Shown here: one piece after another, positions 45,442-57,861 of the stretch
Layout of the letters: each line of letters opens with the position of its first letter
How positions within the stretch are numbered: position 1 is the stretch's first letter
Assembly: GCF_011745365.1 (NCBI RefSeq)
Contig: NW_024468914.1
Location: 2,878,228 to 2,942,227, forward strand
Source of the DNA: Cryphonectria parasitica EP155
Lineage: Eukaryota; Ascomycota; Sordariomycetes; Diaporthales; Cryphonectriaceae
DNA: 64,000 nt
Direction of reading: 5' to 3'
Notes under the pieces: generated by a model
Seen by the model: the letters and a program-made list of their open reading frames with translations, nothing else
The model's database searches: none
Told to the model about the DNA's origin: nothing
Program-made: the position numbers and the translations under genes

Positions 45442-47783
45442 TCACATGATGTCGTTCTGCGTCAAGCCACTGTGATCAGTCTCCATGGCGTCAGCACCGC
45501 CGGGCTGTAAGTATCGGACATAGCTGAGGCCCAGCTGGCGCCCACCATACTGGTAACCCTGGAACTTGGAGATGGCGGTGTCAGCTGTCTCGGCAGAATC
45601 GAAACGGACGACACCAGTGCCTCGGGAGCGGCCGCTCGGTTCGTACTGGATCTCTGCCTGTTTGACATCTCCAATGGTGCTGAAGAGCTCGACGAGATCC
45701 TCGTTGCTGGTCGACCAGGGCAGCTGTGGGGCCAATTAGCAAATCCCGGGGACAAAACACCGGAAGCTGATGTGACTTACGTTGCGGACGTAGATGGTCT
45801 CGCTCCTCTCACCGTCGGCGGTAGCGAAGTCGGTGAAAGCATTAGGCGGGGCCGAGGTAGTGGCTTGGTGGCCTCCGAATGCAGGAGCACCACCAGCGCC
45901 TCCACCGTAGCCACCTCTTCCACCATAACCGCCGCCGCCACCACCGAAGCCACCGCGGCCGCCAAATCCACCACGGCCTCCGAAGCCACCTCCGAAGCCG
46001 CCTCGGCCACCGTAGCCGCCTCGGCCGCCGAACCCGCCTCCCATGTTGTTGGCGAAGCGGTCGATGCGGACCTCAAGAATGCGACCGTTCCAGTCGTAGC
46101 CGTTGAACTGCTGGATAGCGTTGCGAGCATCATCGGGAGTCTCAAATACGACAATGCCAGAGCCCTTCGGTCGACCATCAAGCGAAGCGTGAACATCGGC
46201 ACGGATAACGCCGCCGGTACGGGCTTTGTCGAGTATCTCGTCAGCATCGATCATTTCGGCGCACGCAACTCTGGCTCAGTGTCTGTTGCCTTACCTGCCT
46301 GCCTGAACAGGTCCTTGACGTCTTGCCATCCGACAGTGTACGGAAGCTGGAAAAGAGCCGTCAGTCACACCGTGTCTCGATGTCTCAAGAAGCTGAAGCC
46401 TTACATTAGAGATATACAGCTGTCGCTCGTTACCACCACCGCCCATGGCACCACCACCATAAGCGCCGTTGGCGTTGTAGCCCATGCCGCCGCCAGCGCC
46501 GCCAGCGCCGCCGGCGCCGTAGCCTCCACGGCCTCCGCCCGGAGCGTTAAATCGTGGTTCGGCCTCTCGATCCTGGGTCACTACCTCAGCACAAATTCTA
46601 TACCGATGCAAGTGGTATCGTCCTTACCTCCCGGACGTAGACAAGGCGACCCATCAGGTTCTGGTTGCTCAGCGTCGCGACCGCATGCTGAGCTTGATCC
46701 CTGGTAGCATACTCCACAATTCTGCAGGCAACATATTAGCGACGCCGTCGGCAAGAAGGGGGTCCTTGAGCCTGTGACTTACCCGCATCCCTACAAATAC
46801 CGATGGACAACGTCCCAACCCGTCAATCCAACAGTTCCATCAAAAGTTGCCATTAAGAGGGGAGACCGCAGGGAAGACAAAAAAATGAAACCAGCCAGAA
46901 GCTACGTGTAGACGCCCACCTTCGACATTCCATTCGGAAGTAGCAAGACATCGGCAAAGAGAACCTCTCCGGCTACATCCACAGCCAGCCCGTTAGCAAC
47001 CTGGTCCCCGCTCAGCTCGCACCTTCCCAGGAGAACCCACCCTGACGCATGAAATCTTTTAGGTGGTGCCACTTGACGTCGTACGACAGGTTGCCGACGT
47101 AGACGCGGCGGTCTTGTTGAGAGTTGTCCCTAATGCTGCTCATCATTTGTTCTCGTGCCTGCGAACGATCTTCGTAGCCGCCCTGGTGTGGCTGCCTGTA
47201 TCCCTGACCCGAACCTCCCGCAGGAGCGCCCTGACCAGTCATCGGACTGCGAGAACGGCGTTGTCTGGGGCTGCGAGAGCCGCTTCGGGGCGACAGTGAA
47301 CGGTGGCCGCGATTGTTAGAACGACCAGGGCTCCGTGATCGACGACGAGATCGAGACCTCTCGCGCTGCTCAAGTCTCTTGTCAGTAGCTGTCTACAACA
47401 ACCAGGAACTCAGTGAAGAGGGCGGGTGTGTGCCGCAGCGAATGAATCTGCACAGTGCAGTGTAGAAACAGGCCGAGCTCAGCAGCGGCTGAGCGAATAG
47501 AAGCTCCAAGAGCTTCATACCATCGGCCCCGCCGGCTTTGTAATTGATGACATGGTTTCATTCATCCATTACGAGCAGCGTTGGGGACCCTGCTGGCCCG
47601 GTGGAGCTCCGTCTGAGCCAAGGTCGTCGAGCTGCGGGCCCAAGGCGGGCCTGAGCACATACCTAGGCCTCAGGATGACCCAGCAAACAAGCTCTCAAGG
47701 GACGAGCATCTTGACAAGGGTGCGAAGGTGGGACAGGTAGGAAGTAGAGGTACTCACAGGACGGTAGGTATCGCCAGTATCAG
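45442..47783 (-). CDS. Gbp2/Hrb1-like SR protein with three RRMs
   Basis: Minus-strand exons read: 47783-47758 (tentative), 47392-47041, 46972-46920, 46790-46783, 46721-46628, 46572-46405, 46346-46295, 46223-45781 and 45723-45442. The order is an Arg/Ser-rich N-terminus ([15 protein letters not shown]); RRM1 ([19 protein letters not shown]); a Gly-rich linker; RRM2 ([22 protein letters not shown]); a long [12 protein letters not shown] linker; and RRM3 ([19 protein letters not shown]). Yeast Gbp2/Hrb1 bind mRNA with THO/TREX and monitor splicing before export. The 8-nt exon 46783-46790 supplies KGCGIVEY. The start is unsettled: ATGG at 48743-48740 followed by donor GTAGGT would give [10 protein letters not shown] and about 493 residues, with a 950-nt first intron. 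Confidence 0.85.
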
Positions 47784-50700
47784 CTGAAGGAGGTAGTGTA
47801 AGTAAGAAGAATATTGAAAGGAGAGTCTGGTAACCAAGAAGGGAAAAAGAGGAACCCAAGCCCAGGAGGATGAAAGGCAGGTTGAGAAGAAGACGAGGAG
47901 AGCGCAAAGTGTGGTTGTAAGTCAGGGGGAAGGGGGTCCAGATTTGTAGGTTTTGTGGCAGAGCTCTCGTGGGAAGGTACACCCGGCTAGTGCAGGAATT
48001 GACCGCACAAGCGAGTATGCACAAAGGGGGGTGTGGGTGGCCTCATCGAGGCTGCCGCACAAAGAGCTGCACGAGGTGGTGCATCTCAAGGACAGGAACG
48101 AGGTGAGACGTGCGCGGGATCAGAGAGGACTAGAGAAGGTAGCAGTACCCGCGCTGCCGCTCTCTGCAGTCGATAGAAACAGGGAAAGGCTACGAGGTCC
48201 AGAAGTGTAGGGTAGTAAATGCGAGGGAGGTCGACGCCAACGCAAGCACAAGGAATTGGAATTGGGAGAGGCTGCATGAGGAGAGGGTCGGCGGGAGTGC
48301 AGATTGCATGAGCAGGGCAAAGATGAGGTGCAGAAGGAGGTATGGACCAGTGGGGAGAAGGGGGCAGGGAATGTGTGGCATGTGTGTGAGGTGCCCCGGC
48401 CGAGCCCAACCCGCAGCTACAAGCGCTGGACGCAAGCCGTGCTTGTACGTACTCCGTACGTTACAAGAGCCATGCAGGGCGTGCGAGCGTGCGAGCATGC
48501 AGGCAGACGGCGGACAAGACTGATGTATCGCCCCCGATGAGTGCTAATCTCTGCTTGTCATGGCCGTGGGCACACTCCAAAGAAAGGCAGGACCATGCGG
48601 GGCATTCACTGTGCAGGTGGTGAGAGGCTTAGGGAAAGGGGGGGGGGGGGGGGAAGCCATGAAGCTGTCTCCTCTGACGGCTTTGGCACGGCCTGGTCGA
48701 TCGTTGGAGAAGCAGTGGACGTGGAGGAAAACCACCTACCCATAATTAAAAGCGTCAGACAAATCTGGTCGGTGCTGTGGGGGTTATCCGAGTTTGTGTT
48801 GACAAGGCCAGGACTATTGCTGCTTGAGTAGCGAGATCAGGTCGGATCGTGTTGTCCGGCTAGTATTGGTTTTCCTTTCTGTTGGTCTGCTGGCCGACAA
48901 GTTCCCAGGTGGATGGATGGGGAGTCCTGACACAGGTCGTAAGCAAGAGGCTCCAACGAAAAAAAAAATGGAAAAGAAAAAAAAAATGAGCGTAGTCACC
49001 CCAGACTAGAGGATACACACGCGAGCCAAGGGGGGTGTGCGTGCGTGGCAATGGGTGCTTTCCTTGTGACACACGACAACGGCGGTGGGAGGACGGCAGG
49101 GTGGTGCAACAAGATGCTGTGGACTGGCTCGTGTAGTAAGTGAGTGAGAGGGTAGGTAAAGGTTTGTGTTGCTGGGGCCGGCGCTTGCTGGTGGTACCTT
49201 GCAACCTCTTGCAGATTTTGAAAATCCTGCTGCAACAGAGCAGACACAGGATGCAGAGCAGGGAACGTCAAAGACAACACCAGGTCCCAGGGACAAGGTT
49301 GTGGTGGTGATGGTGGGTAGAGAGGGCAGGTAGAAGGAACGTGTCTGGTATGCAAACCTCCGTACCGAGTACGACAATGGAAACAGAGGCAGGTATGGCA
49401 AACACACACGCCGTGGCTGGCTGGCTGAGTGGCTTCGACGGCCCACCTGGTAGTAAGCAGTGACTCCGTCCAGACTCTAGAGCCGCTTGTACCTGGCCCT
49501 TTCCCGGGTCTCCATTGGCGAAGATGGCGTGCAGAGAAGAGTGGATGCCGGCAGGGTAGGGCCAGGGCAGCACGGTGCAGGGCAAGGAGGGCAGGGCAGC
49601 CAAAAGGGGGGAGGAGACAGCAGAGGAGATGTGATTGAGGTGAGGCTAGATGGAGGGCTTGAGCTGCTTGGTGACAGGGTCTCCACAGCACACAGCAGGG
49701 CAAAACGGTGGACGGAGCTTCCAAGTGACAAACCTGGGTGAGGGTCGAAAGGGATGGAGTAGGGCTACCTTTCTTAGGGAGACCAGGTCGCTGGCGTGCC
49801 CTGTCGAATCGTTTGAACAGTGTTGTGGTCGTCTCAGCGTGCAATGCAGCCAAGAGGAAGAGAGATCCGTCGCTGCGACGTCGAGAGTTCTTCAGGCTCT
49901 AAGAAGGTTGAGGTTCAATCTCCCAGGAGGCAGGCCCCAGGTGATCCAGATGCCTTGCCGAGGCTGTCTCTACTGGTGTGGAGGTGCCAGATGTGATCCG
50001 CGCAGTACAGGGAACCAAGCAGTCGCGTCCGGAGCTTCCAGTGGCGTGTCGCGTTGCGTGCGCGTCTGAGCAAGTGCACGCGAGCGAGATGGAGGGGGTT
50101 TTAGGTCAGGGAGTGTGAGGTAACAAAGTACAGTACAGCTTTGGTTTGGGGGGAAGGGGGGGACGGATCGATGGGGACGGCAACACAGGGCGGAATTTTC
50201 TCAACGGAGAGGAGGGAAAGAAAGCTGCTGTTGAAGCAGTCAACAGTGGGTCGCCTTGGCCCTTGCGTCACCGCAGCTGATTGGTTGGACCCACCTGGCC
50301 CGAGGGCTTGAGGAGGCGGGGCTAGATGGGCCTTGACGTTGGAGCAGGGGCGTCCAAGGTCCCCAGCCTGCCAGCCTCCTTCCGCAGCTGGTGTATTTCT
50401 CGAGACCACCTGCCCGAGGTTTTCTCTCCAAGCATCCCATCCGCGGCACAACAGTTGGCTGGACGTTCCGACAGCATGCTTTTTTTTTTTTTTTTTGGCC
50501 TATGAGATGATTATTTGCCATGACTATGACCCAGTTCGTCTGTGAAAATTCTACAGGACGACCTCAAGGGCTCGCTCTTGAGCATCTCATTTGGGTGGTT
50601 GTGGAACTTGCCTGCGGATAGACACAGCCGTTTTTCGAATTCGTGCCTACTACCTAGCTTCCCAACATGCTGACGCCCTAGAAATGCTTTGTTAGCAATA

Positions 50701-51950
50701 CTTGAGACAATCTCGTAGGAAACGTAGCATATCGGTACTGTATCGAATACTGTATCGAGACGCCGCTATCACACAGTACTTTCCTTAAGTCACTGATTGT
50801 ATCAGTACTACAAACAGGTCTGGAAGCCTTCAATCCCTGTCGAGGCTCGAGGCTATTTCATGCAATAATAGTGCACAGAGGGGTGGCCGTCTTCCTTTTC
50901 CTGGGCAAGGTACAGCAGAGCAGGACCTTGGGCGACATACCACCATCTATGTCCTAGAAAAAGTACTCCTGCATGATGAGGTGCCATGCAGAGCTTGCTG
51001 CCGAGAAGATCCGGATTCTTGTCTCTAAGCTGAGCGTGGAGGGTTTTTGTTTTTCCCGCCTAAGCGGTGACCGGAGTAATTTGTGAGTTTATCTGTGCAG
51101 TGCGTCCTGTAGAGCTACGTGTGGTCAGTGAAAATGGTACCAGAGACGCTTCAGATCATAGCGTTTATTGTGCAAACCTCTCAACAGAGCATTCTGGAGG
51201 ATTCAAAGCCAAAGACAGTTTCTCTAGAACCCTGGCTCCTTGTGGTACATACTATACGACTGGGCTGCGGTTTGCGAAGCAAGCAAGTGACTATTGGAGA
51301 CTTGAGCTGTGACATGACACAGCAAACTGTCTAGACGCTCCCACGGGATCCTTGAACTCGTGGCTCATCGTTCCCTATTGCTTTCTCTGCGGGAAGCGCA
51401 AAGTCTTTGCCCGGGCTCCAGCCGTCCCACATTCCTGGTTCCCAGATGCTCGAGCCTGGGACTTGGTCAGGGCCCTCGACCGACCGACAACGAGCGGCAC
51501 AGCTGACCACCCATCGAGGACGGCTCAGGCGAGCGGAACGTCAGCAGGATTGTGCACAGAAAATCACTCCTCGTCATGCTAACCAAGGAATCGGATTTTG
51601 CTCGACATCCGAAAGTGCTTGGCCAACAAAAAGACCGACATTGCGACAGCAGATCATCTCGGTGTCTGAAACTTGGCCAATGGAAGAAGCATCAGTTACC
51701 ATGTCCAACAGTACTGATACGTGGACCCGTCGCCGGCCGCCTTATGAAGGCCGTGCCCAAGCCGCATGTCCCGAGTGTCACACCATGCTGTCGAGTCAAG
51801 ACGCGCCTAGACGGCGTCATTGTGCCGTATGCTGGTAAGTAATTGCGAAGCACAGCCGTAGTGGGAAGGCTGGTCGGTCGGGGGAAAAGCAATACGTTAC
51901 AGCCACCGGGCCTTTTTCCCCCTGACCGCTCTGGTACACTGTGCACACAT

Positions 51951-51970
51951 GCTGGCTGGCTGGCTGGCTG
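51951..51970. repeat. TGGC tetranucleotide repeat
   Basis: Five units of CTGG/TGGC; a shorter copy of the same run, followed by the same TGAG, lies near 49414. Confidence 0.8.
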
Positions 51971-52382
51971 AGCGTCATTATAAAGGGACTCGAGATGGAC
52001 GGGTACTATGACACCATAAATATGACACGTAGGTCCTCAGAAGGCAAGCGTGGGATGTTCTGAATTGTCACTTTCGGTTGGCTTTCCCTTGCTTCTGAAT
52101 CCGCATGGCTCGGAATCTGACAGTCACATACTGTCGGCAGAGAAGCACACCACCCCCCAACAACATTACCGTATGTACATGTCGCAGACCGGACTCAAGA
52201 AAAGAAAAGAAGGATTGTAGTCGGACATGAGTCTCCTGCAAGTGGTTGGTTAAGAACCGAAAAGGCGGAGACTCAAATCGAACACTTGGACCTAGCAAGG
52301 AAGCGACGAGTTGTTTCGGGCTTGATACTGACAGCAATGGGCCAAGGAAATAAATGAGTAAGTTTCAGGACATAGGAGACCT

Positions 52383-52430
52383 TGAATTGCCACCTTGACT
52401 ACATATACATATAGTAAAGGTGGCAATTCA
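52383..52430. repeat. perfect 14-bp inverted repeat with 20-nt loop
   Basis: Arms TGAATTGCCACCTT (52383-52396) and AAGGTGGCAATTCA (52417-52430) are exact complements around an AT-rich loop (GACTACATATACATATAGTA). Confidence 0.95.
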
Positions 52431-55400
52431 TTCGCAAGGAAAATCCAAGCAGGCTCGATGGCCACATGACGCCGAGGTGTAATCATTTGGCAAGCTGTGA
52501 AAAGGCTGGAAATGATGGGTGATTTCTACCTAGTGTTGCATGATGGCTGCTCTGGAAGGTGCTGCGGACCTCATGATAGTGCAGACAAAGTCTTAAGTAG
52601 TCCTTGCTCACTGTATTTCTTTTTGTTGGAGGGGGGGACGCCGAGGCATATATGGCTTCGTATTTGCACAGAGGGCGTCTCTCATCATAATTGTGGAAAA
52701 AAGAGAAACATGCACATTAGGGACGACGATGGCAGACTTTGGGATCTCGATTATTACTTCATAAATAGACGTCGCGATCGACCGAGACAAACTCAACGAT
52801 TAATTACATAAGTGAGTAATGTGTGAGGAGGAGGGTCTGCAATTAGAGCCGAGCTCGGTTTATCCCTTGGCGTAGCCCCCCAGCTCCTCCTCGTCAGTCT
52901 GCCAGGGAAGGAGAAAGTGGGGGCTCCACCCATATAGCTCAAAAGTACTGCATAGTACCACAGTACCAAATTTGTACATTGGTGCCCTCCCTGTTGCATG
53001 TAGCCTGCAATCTGGGGTCCGGACGTTCTCGACTCCACCCGGGACATACGCGGATCCTACCCCGATCTGCATCCGCCTACAGGGCATCACATTACGAACC
53101 ACTCCTCCAACGACAGAGACTCGATGCTCGGCGACGGCAACAATTCCCGTGCGGGATGCCGTCCTTTACTCGTTGCTGCACGGCATGAGTTATCCTATGC
53201 ATATGTTTCCCGCGGCTCCCACACTGCTTTTCTATGGAGAGGCCACCCGAATCTCCGCAGAGGGAACAGTGATTCGGATCGCACAGAAACGCTCCTCGTT
53301 TTCGGCTAACGCTCACGGGCTTGCTGTAACCCTCCGAATCATCTCGTCGGACAGTGTCTGGCCGCATCGACGTCCCTGCCTAAGTAGGTAGAGCAAATTT
53401 TTCTTTCTTTCCTTCTTTCCTGCTTCTTTTTGCGCTGATTGGAGAGATAGCCCAGCGCGGGCACCCTAGCGTGTCTACAATTTCTATGGCGACCAGGATT
53501 CCCTTCACCGGTGGTCTGAAGTGAGCAAGATTAGGATCAGGATCACACCTCATCATGCTCTCTGAGTGGTCGTTATAACACTTTGTGGAGGGATCAAGCT
53601 TGCCGCCTTCCACCCTCCTGCACATAGTTCCTCCCATTTGCTTCCCCCCCCCCCCCTCTTCCCTCCTCTCCCTTCGGCTACAGCTTGTGTGGAGCAACAA
53701 GTCACATCCACGCCCTTGTGCTGTATCTCGCAGGAGACTATGACATAGTCTGTTCTGAACACCACCATATCCACCGTATGTCTAGGCAAGGGGTCGAGCT
53801 ATCTAGAGTACTACCAGGCAGATACCAGCAGTAAGATGTACCGCACAAAGGTCCCAGCGTTGCGCACCCCCACCCACAGATGCGATTGACTTGGTCACAA
53901 AGGACTGGATTCTAGGAGACGAAGCGGCACAAAGCCACACCTACCACCAAATTTTGAAAGGCTAGATGGGGGTCCGATGATGTTCAAGGCGAGACAATAC
54001 CTTCATGAGAGCCCCGACTCAGCATGGCATCTCTCTGCAGTGTCACGCTTGATCTCTTGCTTAGGGCGTTCTCTGTGGAGATGCCTTCAAGCTCCTCACA
54101 TCTACTATGGTTTGCAACACAATAACGAAGATACCTGTTGCTCCTCTAAAATGATCAGGATTCGAAACGCAAGGAATGTTCTAGATTCAGTTCCAGCTTC
54201 GCGCTCTTTAGAAGAAAGACGAGGGTAAGAACCGGCGGATTGCACCATCAGGCCGTGGCCAGACGTTCTGATGCGAACCTCAAGCCGGTATTGTTCTGTC
54301 CTATCTCGCAAAGTTCACCACTTTGAATTACCCACAGAACTCAAAAGATACCGTTGTGCTGCTTCTTCGCTGGGGTGTTTTCGGACTGATCTGGTTGTGC
54401 AAAGGACAGTGGACTGACATGTAGGGGGTGGGGGACATTCTCCCACCCTAGACTAACATTTCAGTGAGAGGAGCTTTGCTTCAAGGTTCAGGATACCTTC
54501 TGCAGCTTACGCAACCCATATCACATATCATAACTGAGACCTCGGGCCTGATATGGCTGGACCGCCGTGGACTGCAGCTCGCTGCGGCGCATTGCAATCA
54601 GCCGGAGGATGTTGACCAGCGTCGCCACTCAGAGGCTGGGAAGGGCCCCTTAGTACCAACATGTACTGCAGTCAACCTTGACCCTCATTGGAACCATCGA
54701 GACGCAAAAGAGAAGCGAAATCCCGGGCAAGGAAACGCGCCGGGCAATCTGGGACCCTGCTCGGGCTAGGCACGGCAACACAACGTCTGTAGCCTGTCTG
54801 TTCGGCCTTGCAAAGCGCCAGTGGGCCTTCCTGGGAAGACGGCACTCTGATACGAGACGCAAGCCACCAGTCCGCCTGATGTAGCAGGGTTCAGTGCGCA
54901 ATGGGTCGCCGATGGGCCAGCCCAAGCTTGGAGGATAAGCGGAACCGGTCCAGGAAGCAGGCTCCATTTATGCACCTTACGACGGTACGGTGGTTGCATT
55001 CCCTTGCCCTCTTGTGGGATCGGACATCCAAAAAGCTATGCAGGGTACAGCTAAAAGAAACTCCGAGCCTGGTATACAAAGTCTACCACAATACCCTTCT
55101 GGCTCGCAAGGCTAGCTGCCTTGCGATCAAAACCAGGATCTTCTGAGCAAGTGTTGAAAGGCTGCTGGTCTGGGGCTGAAGAGCGAGAGACTATGCATAA
55201 GGAGCCGATGGCCACAGAAGGACCGACAGATAAGTTGTCATTCGACAGAGTCTTCGCATTGACCAAGCTCAAGATTTATTTTCCTTTAACTCCGCAAACT
55301 AATGCAGTGTCTACCACAATTGGAGGCGTGTTCAGCAACAGTTCAGGATGTAGCAGAAACCTGCGGAAGACAGGATGCAGTCACACAACCCGGCAGCGGA

Positions 55401-56460
55401 TGCAAGACTTGAGAGGCATCCCAGAAAAGGTGGCTGAAAGATGCATCACATGTACTCAGCTGGTCACTGCACAATGATGTTACGATCATCGAGCCGGAGG
55501 CGCTCACCCGGCTAGGCGTCCTGACCACACCACCAGAGCAGAAGTGACAATCAAATCGGGACAACCACACGGCGATTACCATTTCGAGAGATTGGCGTCT
55601 TGTCTAGCAAACTCGACCATTGCTTTCACGTTTCGCTCCCCCCGCACCGCCGTAGTGCTTGACACCTAAGGCACTGCACAGCTCTTCGGAAAAAGGGGGG
55701 GCCGAAGGGGGAGGGGGCACATTCTTTGGTGGAAACACGCTCGCAATCGTACCCACCCTTTCTCAGTTCTCGGCGGTGACAGCTGACGATTCAGATTTGG
55801 GCGTACCACCAAACGATAAGTCTATTGCGTACAGAATGTTGACCTACCAATACCAAGAGGGAGGACCTCGGACCCTGTCTGCGAATTCACTTTCTGCACT
55901 ACTCTGAACAATTGCCTACCTGGTCAATATAGTTTATGAGTGGCTCTAGGCAACTGTCTTCCAAAAGGTGAACATGCATGAAGAGGGTCTCAAACCGATA
56001 GGGAAGTGAACGGTCTGGTAAAGGAGCACAACAATCCCTACACATATTTGCTGTAAACTTCTGAAAATCGCCCGCCCAGGACGATGTGTAGAGCGGGAGG
56101 AAGTTGTTGTTGTGGGCCTGAGCTCTCACAGGGACAGTCCCTGTCACCTGCAACGGGAATCACACCGTTATTCCCGAGCGCTCATCACTGAATTGGAGAG
56201 GGACCCAGAACCTTATCGTCTCGCATCATTGATTGACAGCTCGGAACGGGAGCCACAGGGTTTTTTTTCTCCCCTTCCTGCCCTTCGTCACCCTGCGCTA
56301 CCCGTAGCGTGATGCGAAGCAACCAAGCATAACGCGACGCGACTCACCTGACGATCTGCTGTTCTGCTACTGTGCAGATCACACATTACCAAAAAAACGT
56401 GCGAACGATTCTCAAAGGGCTGAAACGAGTGGAGCAGCAAGCAAACACCACAAGCCCGCC

Positions 56461-57480
56461 ATGCCTCCTAGAGCCCCGTCGTGCCGTGCAGCATTGCGCG
56501 GGCAGCCGCAGCAGCCAGCAGCTCTCGTTGCTTGTCGGAGAATCACCACGGCCTCCCGCAGCAACTCAGGACCATGCCAGTACAGACCACGAACCCGCCT
56601 GCCTGGTATGCAGCCCTGCTTCCAACCAGCAGCATCCTCGTCTTCCTCCGTCAGCCGCCGCTCGTACCACTCTCACGACCACCCGACGCCCGAGTCGTCC
56701 TTCTCCCCGACCGAGCGTGCCATCCTGACTGCCGCATGCGCGCACGTCCCCGCCCATGGGTTCTCACAAGCAGCGCTGTCTCTGGGCGCAAGAGACGCCG
56801 GGTATCTGGACATCAGCACAAACCTGCTGCCTCACGGCGTCTTCAGCCTGGTCCAGTGGCACCTGGTCTCGCAGCGGGAGGCACTGGCCGAGAAGGCGCA
56901 GGAGCTGTTCGGAGGCGCAGAGCAGCAGGATGGTCAGCGCATCGGCGTGGGGAGGAAGGTGGAGGCGCTGACATGGGCGAGGCTGATGGGCAACAGGGAG
57001 GTGATTGGGAGGTGGCAGGAGGTAAGCAAGCAGAGCACGCACGAGACGACAAATCGAAGGCCCACAGACAAAAGTCGAGGCAAGGAGGACAGGAGAGACA
57101 AGTTGAGGCCCAGGATTTTTGCTGACAGGTAGTTATGACGATCACAGGCTCTCGCGATCATGGCCCAACCGAGTTATGTCCCCGAGTCTCTCAGGGAACT
57201 CGCCAAGCTGTCGGACGAGATATGGTTCCTGGCGGGCGACGTCTCCGTCGACCCATCGTGGTACACCAAGCGCGCGTCTCTGTCCGCCATTTATGCATCG
57301 ACCGAGTTATTCATGACGACTGACAAGTCACAAGATTTCGCCGACACGAGAAAGTTCCTACGCAGGAGACTAGAGGAGGTGCAGGACGTCGGCGGGTCAC
57401 TGCGTTCATTGGGCCAGTGGGTCGGCTTCACAGCAGGCGCGGGCTTGAACGTGCTCAGAAGCAAGGGCATGCCAATATGA
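56461..57480 (+). CDS. coq9: ubiquinone biosynthesis protein COQ9, mitochondrial
   Basis: Two exons, 56461-57021 and 57148-57480, phase 0, about 297 residues; intron GTAAGC...CACAG. The N-terminus is an Arg/Ser/Ala-rich presequence (to about residue 70, SRRSYHSHD). The COQ9 body follows: ERAILTAACAHVPAHGFSQA, ALSLGARDAGYLDISTNLLP and, in exon 2, LAKLSDEIWFLAGDVSVDPS, WYTKRASLSAIYASTELFM and the terminal helix LRSLGQWVGFTAGAGLNVLR. COQ9 has a TetR-like fold, binds lipid at the inner membrane and presents coenzyme Q intermediates to COQ7. It converges on SMC6 with 381 bp between stops. Confidence 0.93.
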
Positions 57481-57861
57481 AAGATCCAAGAATATCAAAA
57501 TAATATAAAAATTACATTTGCACAGGCACGAGTCGTCGAGTCATATGAGCATTGCGCCCTCGGGATAATGCATGCAGAGAGTGCCAGTGCCAAGATCTTC
57601 GTGCATAAGGTCTCCTCTTGTCCGACCACGATGACGAGGGCAAGAACATAGTCTGATTCGTGTCATGAAGCTTCTTTACATAAGGTATCTCGACAGGCAA
57701 AGCAAAGCAAAAACATCAAAATCAAGCCACCAAAACTCCATCCCAATACCTTCTCCATCCGCAAAATCGCTTTGTTTGTTTATGCCTGTGAGTGAAAGGA
57801 GACGAGAAGCGGTTCACGGAGCAACGAGTGCACCGTCATACACGCAGATAGACTCTCATCC
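57481..57861. other. convergent spacer COQ9 / SMC6
   Basis: A 381-bp 3'-3' region, AT-rich just after the COQ9 stop. Nothing else is seen, and there is no GTAC cluster. Confidence 0.6.

Larger units (their letters stand above)
47784..56460. other. 8.7-kb gene desert
   Basis: No recognisable gene. The left part (to about 50.1 kb) is C/T-rich on the minus strand and may be the leader, first intron and promoter of the Gbp2-like gene. It contains a 16-base G run (48638-48653), a 17-base T run (50480-50496), GTAC-word groups (50719-50812, 52942-52980), a TGGC repeat (51951-51970), a perfect inverted repeat (52383-52430) and a 13-base C run (53644-53656). Frames of 70-285 codons exist but look like chance in GC-rich DNA. 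Confidence 0.5.

Noticed and set aside
48996..49853. 285-codon frame on the minus strand in the gene desert
   Set aside because: It is Pro/Leu/Cys/His-rich low-complexity sequence in C/T-rich DNA, other frames are open over the same stretch, and no domain or conserved-looking block is seen.
52972..53391. 139-codon plus-strand frame
   Set aside because: It opens at a TTG, lacks an early ATG and any family feature, and overlaps frames on the other strand.
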